Source: Planctomycetota bacterium
Lineage (GTDB): Bacteria > Planctomycetota > Phycisphaerae > WQYP01
Length of the DNA: 7,817 bases
Reading direction: 5' to 3'
NCBI GenBank assembly: GCA_021805585.1
Contig: JAJZEY010000043.1
Coordinates: 1 to 7,817 of the forward strand
Part shown: one piece after another, positions 1 through 5,942 of the stretch
Layout of the letters: each line of letters opens with the position of its first letter
Numbering within the stretch: position 1 is the stretch's first letter
Notes under the pieces: generated by a model
Seen by the model: only the letters and a program-made list of their open reading frames with translations
Told to the model about the DNA's origin: nothing
The model's database searches: none
Position numbers and translations under genes: made by a program

Positions 1-207
1 CGCAGGTGAAAAGTGGAATAGGTGATCAATCCCAATTAGCGGCTCCTGCCACACCGGGATTTCGCCTCCTGGCTCAATCGACCGAAGCTCAAAAAAAGGC
101 GTCCCGTCCGCCATAAACTCCCATTGGGGGTCGGGCGTCTTGCCCGACTTCGTCGTGTACCCAAGGCGTCCGCCCAAATCTTGATGAAACGCCGTCTTCG
201 GCGGCAT
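1..207 (-). CDS. Partial gene for an unrecognised protein; C-terminus lies beyond the left edge
   Basis: The minus strand is open from 240 down to 1 with no stop, so the gene continues out of the window. The first ATG is at 207..205 and gives 69 visible residues starting MPPKTAFHQDLGGRLGYTT, then a segment rich in W, F, P and E (for example WEFMADGTPFFELR and IPVWQEPLIGIDHLFHF). The amino-acid mix looks like a real globular, enzyme-like protein rather than an antisense shadow, and the frame crosses a run of seven A (91-97) intact. I do not recognise the family. No clear Shine-Dalgarno precedes the ATG, and an in-frame TAA stands at 243..241, so the true start is either this ATG or a rare start in 208-240. 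It could also be a truncated remnant. The minus strand has an AT-rich stretch around 270-282 that might serve as a promoter. Confidence 0.45.
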   Translation of the reverse strand, partial: MPPKTAFHQDLGGRLGYTTKSGKTPDPQWEFMADGTPFFELRSIEPGGEIPVWQEPLIGIDHLFHFSPA

Positions 208-240
208 CTGGTGCTGGCGTTCAAGCGAATGGTCAATCAG

Positions 241-846
241 TTAAAACGCTGCGTTGCCGCGCAGGGATTTAAATAAAATTCACCGCAGGGGCCGCGGAGG
301 ACGGAAGATGACCGTGGCGGATATCGATTGTTACCGCCATGCCACAAATGCACAACGCTAAGTTTCAACGGCCAGTGATGAGCTGCCGACGAACAGAGTG
401 ATTTACGACCAGCAGGCAAGATGCCCGCACCACAAGCGATTTGCGGCTCATGGGTAAGATGCCTGGCTACGGGGTGTCATTGGAATATGGCAATTGGTGG
501 TCGATTGATACGGGCCTGTACGTGGCTATTGGGGTGCGTATCCGTAAACTTTCGCCCGATAAACGCCAATAGGTGTTCATGAATCTTGGTGGGGCTTTTA
601 ACCGGCCATTTTGCCTGTTGGTCGGAAATTTGGCGGCCCCATCGGAAACGGCGGACCGGTTTGGGCGCAGCGGATTGGCCCGCAAAGTTGTCCCGAAGCG
701 CAGACCATATACGCCCGCTCCGGGGCATTCGCGACCGCCGACGAATTGGGCGAAAATTGCCGCCCGGCGTTCGGTGATATTCACGCAGCTCCGCCTGGAT
801 TCTGGTGACCAGGCAACCAGATTGCCGATTTCACCCATGGCGCGGA
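241..846. other. About 600 bp with no supportable gene
   Basis: Several overlapping frames are open on both strands (the longest is 467..871 minus, 134 codons). Their products are rich in R, P, S and G, match no family I know, lack ribosome binding sites and contradict one another. The stretch may be intergenic sequence or an eroded gene. A short segment at 279-304 resembles the CCGCAGAGGCGCAGAGGACG-type filler I recall from between genes in planctomycetes and relatives; this is from memory only. No tRNA, rRNA or transposon ends were seen. Confidence 0.4.
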
Positions 847-852
847 TATAAT
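822..852 (+). promoter_or_regulatory. Candidate promoter of the transporter operon
   Basis: A perfect TATAAT occurs at 847-852. A TTGCCG (4 of 6 to the sigma-70 -35 box) lies at 822-827 with a long 19-bp spacer. Transcription would start near 859 and give a leader of about 138 nt before the first gene. The -10 box is convincing by itself; the -35 match and spacing are weak, so another sigma factor or an activator is possible. Confidence 0.35.
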
Positions 853-889
853 GAGCGGCCAAGGCGAACATGGGACCATCCCGATCGGT

Positions 890-926
890 GTGCTGTCAAG
901 TCTGCAAATTTGGATTGACCGAGCAC
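890..926 (+). promoter_or_regulatory. Stem-loop in the operon leader
   Basis: GTGCTGTCAA (890-899) pairs with TTGAC plus AGCAC (915-919 and 922-926), making ten base pairs with a two-base bulge and a 15-nt loop. It sits in the untranslated leader about 70 nt before the first start codon. No T tract follows, so it is not an intrinsic terminator. I see no match to the purine riboswitch core or another known aptamer. It may affect mRNA stability or be chance. Confidence 0.3.
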
Positions 927-996
927 TGGCTTTTCCCGTCGCCTTGACCAATAATTCGGTTGATCGCGCCGCCGGTGAATATCACAAGGAGCTGCC

Positions 997-2028
997 ATGC
1001 TGTGTAAATCGCCCATTCTGTTTCCGCCGCGCTGGATTCTGCTTCTTCTTTTTCTGATTCCCGCGCAGGCTGGTTCTTTGCTCTGGTCGGCGCAAGCCCG
1101 CGCAAAAATGAAAATCGCCCTTGTTTGTTCCGGCTCCATTACGGACGGCGGATGGAATCAGGAGGGCCGCGATGCGATTCTGCGCGTCGGCAAAAAACTC
1201 CACGCCCATGTATCCGTGGTGGAACATGTTTCCCCCGTGCGGGCGGTTAATGTGATGCGTGATTATGCCATGCGCGGCTATCAGTTGGTCATCGGCCATG
1301 GCTATGAATTTCTGGTGCCCGCCACCCAGGTGGCCGCGCAAGGTGTCAAAACCCATTTCGCCATCAGCGGCGCGGACATGGCCAAACCGCATATCGCCAC
1401 ACTGAATTTCGACCTTTCCGAACCCTCATACCAGCTTGGCGTACTGGCCGCCATGCTTTCCAAATCCGGAAAAATCGGCTTTATCGGTGGGGAAAAAATT
1501 CCCTCCGTGGTGGCCTGTTACCGCGGCTTTCGTGCTGGTGCCCGCAGCATCCATCCGCATATCAAAGTGGCCCAGGCCTATACCAGTTGGGACCAGCCGG
1601 CGCTTTCCAAAAGTCAGGCCGAGGCATTTATTCAGCAGGGTATCGATGTGATTTATCAGAATGTGGATGCCGCCAGCCGCGGTGTGTTTGAAGCTGTCGC
1701 ACAGGCGGACCGGCAGGTTAAACCCGGTGGGCGCGCGGTCTGGGTGTTTGGTGCCAACCGCAATCAGAACAACAATTCCACCTGTGGCATGTACACGCCG
1801 GCCAGTGCGGTGATTCGCCTTGACCGGGCGTTCATGCGGGTGGCATTGGCTGTCAAAAAACACCGCTTCAAGGCCGGTGTTAAACCTGAAAATCTGGACA
1901 ACGGCGTTTGCGTCGTGGTTCTAAATCCCAAATTGTTCGGCAGTGTCATTACTCCGGAAATGCGGGCCGCCGTGGCGCGCGCCGGCCGACGGCTGATCGC
2001 CGGGAAACTGGTCGTGTCACCCCGCTGA
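997..2028 (+). CDS. BMP/PnrA-family ABC transporter substrate-binding protein
   Basis: Periplasmic binding protein of the basic membrane protein (Bmp/Med) family, whose members bind purine and other nucleosides for ABC import (PnrA of Treponema, BmpA, B. subtilis NupN). It has 343 residues, close to family size. The ATG at 997 follows AAGGAG (986-991) by 5 nt. Residues 1-36 form a Sec signal (R12, hydrophobic 14-24, likely cleavage after ARA at 36). No lipobox cysteine is present, so it should be soluble in the periplasm, unlike the lipoprotein members. Family motifs follow in order: ITDGGWNQEG (48-57), GYEF (102-105), KIGFIGGEKIP (159-169), YTSWDQP (195-201) and QQGIDVIYQNVDAASRGVFE (213-232). 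Near 249-257 the usual GVDSDQ-like ligand loop reads FGANRNQ, with Asn where acidic residues are common, so the ligand may differ. Gene order with the ATPase and two permeases supports nucleoside uptake; the exact substrate is inference. Confidence 0.93.
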   Translation: MLCKSPILFPPRWILLLLFLIPAQAGSLLWSAQARAKMKIALVCSGSITDGGWNQEGRDAILRVGKKLHAHVSVVEHVSPVRAVNVMRDYAMRGYQLVIGHGYEFLVPATQVAAQGVKTHFAISGADMAKPHIATLNFDLSEPSYQLGVLAAMLSKSGKIGFIGGEKIPSVVACYRGFRAGARSIHPHIKVAQAYTSWDQPALSKSQAEAFIQQGIDVIYQNVDAASRGVFEAVAQADRQVKPGGRAVWVFGANRNQNNNSTCGMYTPASAVIRLDRAFMRVALAVKKHRFKAGVKPENLDNGVCVVVLNPKLFGSVITPEMRAAVARAGRRLIAGKLVVSPR

Positions 2029-2077
2029 ACAGCCTGATATCGCACGCGCGGCCACGAAGGTGAGCCGTAGTTACCGG

Positions 2078-2106
2078 GGCGGCCTGATTTGGTCGCCGCG
2101 CTTTTT
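2078..2106 (+). terminator. Intercistronic terminator-like hairpin (attenuator) after the binding-protein gene
   Basis: GGCGGCC (2078-2084) pairs with GGTCGCC (2091-2097), seven base pairs including one G-T, across a 6-nt loop. After GCGC come five T (2102-2106). This is the form of a leaky intrinsic terminator, placed 50 nt after the binding-protein stop and ending 17 nt before the ATPase ATG. In ABC importer operons such elements commonly leave most transcripts covering only the binding protein. The 4-nt gap between stem and T tract weakens it, so partial read-through is expected. Confidence 0.5.
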
Positions 2107-2122
2107 CGGGATTTTGGCCGGC

Positions 2123-3634
2123 ATGATTGATCTTCAGAATATCAGCAAACGATTCGGCGCGTTCCAGGCATTGCAAAACGTTTCCATGCGCGTCGGATCC
2201 GGCGAAATTCATGCGGTCCTGGGCGAAAATGGCGCGGGGAAAACCACCCTGATGAATATTTTGTTCGGCCTCCAGCAGCCTGATTCCGGCACGATCCGCA
2301 TGAATGAAAACCCCGTGCGCATCGCCTCGCCACGGGTCGCTCGGCGATTGGGCATCGGCATGGTGCATCAGCACTTTAAGCTTACGCCCACGTTGACTGT
2401 TCTGGAAAATATTGTTCTGGCGGTCGGTTCGGGCTTCTTCACCCGCCGGCGTGGCAGCCTGATTCACCGCGTCAACCAGTGGCAGCGCGCACTTAACTGG
2501 GAAATTCCACTTTCCGCGACCGTATCCGACCTTAGCGTGGGCCAGCGCCAGCGGGTGGAAATTATCAAGGCGTTGTGCGCGGGGGGCAAGGTTCTGATTC
2601 TGGATGAACCGACCGCATCCCTGGCACCCGCGGAAGTAGAGGACCTTTTTTCGGCGGTCCGCGCTTTGGCCCGCAATGGAATGACCGTCGTTTTTATAAG
2701 TCACAAATTGGCGCAGATTGCCGCGTTGTGCGGCCGCATGACCATTCTGCGTCGGGGTGAAGTGGTCTATTCGGATTCGCTGGCCGGCACAACGCTGCCC
2801 ATGCTGGCGGATAAAATGATGGGCGGCGGAATGGTGCCGCGGCGGCACGAAGTCGGCGAATCATCGCCCGGTGCGGTTCGCCTGGAGATTTCCGGCTTGA
2901 ATATTGTGCGCAACGGTGTGGCGGTTCTGGCCGATATTTCCCTGCAGGTGCGCGCGGGGGAAATTCTGGGAATCGCCGGCCTGGAGGGCAATGGCCAGTC
3001 CGCACTGGTCGAATGTATTTCCACCGCGCGGTCCGTTAAATCCGCAGCGGTGGGTTTGCACCTTTCCGCCGGGCCGATAGCCGGTGAAGGACGTAATAGG
3101 AATTCTTTGCGCCGCGCCGCGGCGCAATTTGCCTGCATTCCTGAAGACCGCCGCGCCGAAGGACTGGTGATGCTGCTTTCCGTGGAGGCGAATATCATGC
3201 TTAAAGACCATCGGCGACCACCGTTTGTACGCTGGGGTCTGCTGCGTTTTGCCCACTGGCACACATGGACGCTTGACCGCGTGCGCGCCTGTGATATCCG
3301 CTGCCCCGATATTCAATCCCCGGTCGGCGCTCTTTCGGGCGGCAACCAGCAAAAGGTGGTTCTGGCGCGGGAACTTGCCGGATCACCGGAATTTATTCTG
3401 GCGGTGAATCCCACCCGCGGTCTGGACATTGGCGCAACGGCATTTGTCATGAATCAATTGCTGCTGGCGCGGGACCGGGGAGCGGCCATTTTGCTGGTTC
3501 ACGCGGATCTTGATGAACTTCTGGCCATCAGCGACCGCGTATCGGTCCTTTACGCCGGCCGCCTGACGCCCACCGCGTGGCCCGCCGTCTCGCGTGAAGA
3601 AATCGGTCGGAGCATGTTGGGAGTCCGCCCGTGA
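2123..3634 (+). CDS. ABC transporter ATP-binding protein with two fused nucleotide-binding domains (NupO-like)
   Basis: Cytoplasmic ATPase that powers the importer; 503 residues from the ATG at 2123, close to the roughly 510 of NupO. Domain 1 (about 1-235) has all active motifs: Walker A GENGAGKTT (34-42), Q-loop VHQHF, signature LSVGQRQRVEI, Walker B VLILDEPTASL and H-loop VFISHKL. Domain 2 (about 250-503) has a degenerate Walker A (GLEGNGQSAL, no GKT or GKS), signature LSGGNQQKV, and NPTRGLD where Walker B would end. This pattern is normal for NupO and sugar-importer (RbsA/MglA-like) ATPases, implying one competent and one degenerate ATP site. The frame is open upstream to a GTG at 2060, but that start lacks a spaced ribosome site, adds a non-family N-terminus and would put the hairpin at 2078-2106 inside the gene, so 2123 is preferred. 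Its own ribosome site is weak (GGGA at 2108-2111, 11 nt away). The stop overlaps the next gene. Confidence 0.93.
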   Translation: MIDLQNISKRFGAFQALQNVSMRVGSGEIHAVLGENGAGKTTLMNILFGLQQPDSGTIRMNENPVRIASPRVARRLGIGMVHQHFKLTPTLTVLENIVLAVGSGFFTRRRGSLIHRVNQWQRALNWEIPLSATVSDLSVGQRQRVEIIKALCAGGKVLILDEPTASLAPAEVEDLFSAVRALARNGMTVVFISHKLAQIAALCGRMTILRRGEVVYSDSLAGTTLPMLADKMMGGGMVPRRHEVGESSPGAVRLEISGLNIVRNGVAVLADISLQVRAGEILGIAGLEGNGQSALVECISTARSVKSAAVGLHLSAGPIAGEGRNRNSLRRAAAQFACIPEDRRAEGLVMLLSVEANIMLKDHRRPPFVRWGLLRFAHWHTWTLDRVRACDIRCPDIQSPVGALSGGNQQKVVLARELAGSPEFILAVNPTRGLDIGATAFVMNQLLLARDRGAAILLVHADLDELLAISDRVSVLYAGRLTPTAWPAVSREEIGRSMLGVRP

Positions 3635-4821
3635 AGCCGACCATGATAAGGCACATTAAACATGCAATTATATCGATAGTGACAACGTGCGTGGCGTGCG
3701 CTGCGGCACTGGGGCTTGTGCTGCTGGCGCTGCGGCTGGCGGGCTACCCGCCCGCGGGCATATTGCATCGTTGGGTCATCGGGTCGGTTGGAAGCATGTA
3801 CTATATCGGCAATTCGCTGGCGGAAGCCTGCCCGCTGCTGCTGACCGGTCTGGCCGCGGGCATCGCGTTTCGCAGCGGCGTGTTAAACATCGGTGCCCAG
3901 GGCCAATTTCTGGTTGGTGCCATGGTCAGTGTCGGCCTGGCCACGCGATGGCGGATCGGCAGCGAGCCATTTTTCGTCATGACGCTTGCGGTGGTGGGCG
4001 GAATGCTGGCCGGAGGACTTTGGGCGGCCTTGGCAAGTCTGCTGGAACGCTGGCGGGGCGTGCCCATTGTTCTGTCCACTATTTTGCTGAATTTCATTGC
4101 ACTGTATGCGGTTGGGGCCGTCCTGGACGGCCCGTTGCAGGCCCACGGCACGGCGGCACCGCAAAGTCCGGAATTGCAGGGGGCTTTCTGGTTGCCGGTG
4201 CTGATTAAATTTTCCAGCCTGCACATTGGAATTATTGTTGCTTTTGCCCTGGCCGTTCTCATGTACATTATTAACCGGCAGACACCGTTTGGATTTCAGA
4301 CCCTGGTCAGTGGCTTAAATCCACGAGCCGCCAAACACGCCGGTATACCCGTGGAAACGCGGCAGTTTATGGCCATGTGTATCAGCGGTTGTTTGGCCGG
4401 TCTGGGCGGTGCTTTTCAGGTAATGGGTGTGACGCATTTCATGACCGCCGATTTCGGCAACTATGGTTACGCCGGAATCGCGGTGGCTTTGCTGGGCCGG
4501 CTTAATCCGATCGGCATCGCCTTTGCGGCACTGTTTTTCGGCCTGCTGGATACCGGCGCTTTACGTGTGGAAGAAAGCTCACTGGGCTTGCCACACAATA
4601 TCGCCAATGTGGTTAAGGGCATGGTCGTGCTGGTGATGCTGCTGCTGATTGCATTTATGCAGCGCCGGCGGCTGGCCACCCTTCCGCCGGACAGCGGCAC
4701 CGCATCGCCCGGGGCGGGGAATCCTGTGCCACCGGCGGTCATTTCCAGCCAAACCGACGCCGCCCCGCCGCCCGCGCCGGATCAGCACGGGCCGGCCGCG
4801 AAAGGGGCCACTGACGCATGA
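3631..4821 (+). CDS. ABC transporter permease, BPD_transp_2 family (NupP-like), first of a pair
   Basis: Inner-membrane channel subunit of the nucleoside-type importer, 396 residues, with many hydrophobic segments. The GTG start overlaps the ATPase stop (GTGA) and follows GGGAG (3619-3623) by 7 nt, so translation is probably coupled; an ATG at 3643 is the alternative. Family signatures are FRSGVLNIGAQGQ (80-92), GVPIVLSTILLN (143-154) and the SGLNPRAAKHAGI stretch (227-239) that contacts the ATPase. The last family-like membrane segment ends near 343, followed by RRR and a tail of about 45 residues rich in Pro and Ala (352-396). That makes the protein longer than the roughly 350 usual for the family. 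The tail should be cytoplasmic and its role is unknown. It pairs with the next permease, as in NupPQ. Confidence 0.92.
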   Translation: MKPTMIRHIKHAIISIVTTCVACAAALGLVLLALRLAGYPPAGILHRWVIGSVGSMYYIGNSLAEACPLLLTGLAAGIAFRSGVLNIGAQGQFLVGAMVSVGLATRWRIGSEPFFVMTLAVVGGMLAGGLWAALASLLERWRGVPIVLSTILLNFIALYAVGAVLDGPLQAHGTAAPQSPELQGAFWLPVLIKFSSLHIGIIVAFALAVLMYIINRQTPFGFQTLVSGLNPRAAKHAGIPVETRQFMAMCISGCLAGLGGAFQVMGVTHFMTADFGNYGYAGIAVALLGRLNPIGIAFAALFFGLLDTGALRVEESSLGLPHNIANVVKGMVVLVMLLLIAFMQRRRLATLPPDSGTASPGAGNPVPPAVISSQTDAAPPPAPDQHGPAAKGATDA

Positions 4822-5810
4822 ATGGCTCAGGGGAAAATATTGTGACGTTTCTTGCCCAGCAGATGGTGGCCGCCGCCGTGCCGCTGGTCATTGCCGGAAT
4901 AGGCGAGCTTGTGGCTGAACTTGCGGGCGTCATTAACATAGGAATTGAAGGCTTAATGCTGATGGGCTGCATTGCCGCGTATGTGGGTGCCGGCGGCGGC
5001 TACGGGTCGGTGGGCCTGGCGGTGGGTGTTCTGGCCGGCATGGCGATGGCGGCGATCTTCGCTTGTGTTTCTATTTCCGGCCGCGCGGATCAAATCGTTT
5101 GCGGCGCGGCGATTAATATTTTCGCCTTAGGTGCCAGCGGCACGGTCTGGACGGTTTACCGGCACTGGCGGCACCGCCATGACCTGTCCGCTTCTTTGCC
5201 GCACGGTGCGGGGTTTCACAAATGGGCGCTGCCGTATCTGGGGCATCTACCATTTTTCGGAAGAGTTATTTTTGATCAATATTCCTTGTTTTATGGCGGC
5301 GTCCTGTTGGGGTTTGCGGTCTGGTTCATGTTGCGGTTTACCCGCATGGGCCTGATTATCCGTTCACTGGGTGAATCACCGGAAGCGTGTCAGGCGGCCG
5401 GCATTCGGGTGCGCGCCTGGCGTTGGGGGGCGGTTCTGTTTGCCGGAGGCTGCGCCGGTGCCGCAGGTGCTTATTTAAGTATCATGCGAACCCATGCTTT
5501 CGCTTCAGACATGACCGGCGGCCAGGGCTTTGTGGTGCTGGCGCTGGTTATTTTCGGCCGATGGAGCCTTACCGGTTTGACTATCGGATGCCTGTTCTTT
5601 GGCCTGATAAACGCCCTTCAACAGGTGCTGCAAACCGCCCGCTATACCGCCCACAACGCATTACTTGAATCGCTGCGGCATATTCCATTTCAACTGTTTC
5701 AAATGCTGCCCTATCTGGCGGCCCTGTTGGCGTTGGCGGTGTTATCGCGCAATCGTCCCGGCCCGCAGGCCCTGGGGCAGCCCTGGCCGCCAGAGTCTGG
5801 CGGGGAATAA
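4818..5810 (+). CDS. ABC transporter permease, BPD_transp_2 family (NupQ-like), second of a pair
   Basis: Second channel subunit, 330 residues. The ATG overlaps the previous stop (ATGA); AAAGGGG (4801-4807) lies 10 nt upstream, so translational coupling is likely. Diagnostic segments are GELVAELAGVINIGIEG (29-45; the family usually reads GELxxERAGVxNIGxEG), GRADQIVCGAAINIFALG (88-105), PEACQAAGIRVRAWRWG (the ATPase-contact loop), GGCAGAAGAYLS, and GQGFVVLALVIFGRW, the hallmark of NupQ-type permeases. LPYLAALLALAV forms the last membrane segment. The length and all motifs fit an intact protein. It is the last gene of the operon. Only 132 bp separate its stop from the stop of the convergent gene, and no plus-strand terminator with a T tract was seen there. 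Confidence 0.93.
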   Translation: MNGSGENIVTFLAQQMVAAAVPLVIAGIGELVAELAGVINIGIEGLMLMGCIAAYVGAGGGYGSVGLAVGVLAGMAMAAIFACVSISGRADQIVCGAAINIFALGASGTVWTVYRHWRHRHDLSASLPHGAGFHKWALPYLGHLPFFGRVIFDQYSLFYGGVLLGFAVWFMLRFTRMGLIIRSLGESPEACQAAGIRVRAWRWGAVLFAGGCAGAAGAYLSIMRTHAFASDMTGGQGFVVLALVIFGRWSLTGLTIGCLFFGLINALQQVLQTARYTAHNALLESLRHIPFQLFQMLPYLAALLALAVLSRNRPGPQALGQPWPPESGGE

Positions 5811-5825
5811 TACACTCGCGCATTC

Positions 5826-5858
5826 AAAACATCCGCCTGTTGGTGCAGCCGACGGATG
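5826..5858 (-). terminator. Candidate intrinsic terminator of the HAF-repeat gene
   Basis: Read on the minus strand, CATCCG (5858..5853) pairs with CGGATG (5835..5830). Inside, TCGG pairs with CCAA (one G-T) around a CTGCA loop, with a 4-nt bulge. TTTT (5829..5826) follows directly. It lies about 85 nt after the HAF stop. On the plus strand the hairpin has no T tract, so it is better assigned to the minus strand, although the stem may hinder both directions. The short T tract lowers confidence. Confidence 0.42.
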
Positions 5859-5876
5859 GCGGCACGATTGATTGCC

Positions 5877-5931
5877 CCGTGCTTTCCCCGTACTTTTACC
5901 GTACTATTACCGTGCTTTCACAGTACTTTCA
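5877..5931. repeat. Five tandem copies of an 11-bp repeat between convergent genes
   Basis: Head-to-tail units begin at 5877, 5888, 5899, 5910 and 5921: CCGTGCTTTCC, CCGTACTTTTA, CCGTACTATTA, CCGTGCTTTCA and CAGTACTTTCA, followed by a partial CAG at 5932. The consensus is CCGTACTTTCA. The period is exactly 11 bp with only substitutions, and the array falls between the permease stop and the HAF stop, inside the predicted HAF 3' UTR. Phasing near one helical turn would place each unit on one face of the DNA. The function is unknown: a slipped-strand microrepeat or a protein-binding array are both possible. Confidence 0.75.
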
Positions 5932-5942
5932 CAGAGATGTCA

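Noticed and set aside
130..148. Perfect 7-bp hairpin GTCGGGC/GCCCGAC
   Set aside because: It lies inside the left-edge coding frame and has no T tract; probably a by-product of codons for KSGKTPD.
611..808. Plus-strand frame from a TTG (65 codons) with coding-like codon use
   Set aside because: Short, with a rare start, a stop shortly upstream, no ribosome site and no recognisable family.
467..871. 134-codon minus-strand frame left of the operon
   Set aside because: No ribosome site, Arg/Pro/Ser-rich product without family features, and equally open frames overlap it on both strands, so it is most likely a chance ORF in GC-rich DNA.
2060..2122. GTG start at 2060 extending the ATPase by 21 residues
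   Set aside because: The extension is not part of the family N-terminus, has no spaced ribosome site and contains the terminator-like hairpin.
1949..3386. Long minus-strand frames opposite the ATPase (up to 299 codons)
   Set aside because: They are antisense shadows of a gene with complete, ordered ABC motifs.
2945..3460. Missing Walker A lysine in the second ATPase domain as a sign of a broken gene
   Set aside because: A GNGQ-type degenerate Walker A and NPTRGLD are normal for NupO-like double ATPases, and the frame is intact.
5877..5931. CRISPR-like reading of the 11-bp repeats
   Set aside because: Units are contiguous with no spacers and far shorter than CRISPR repeats.
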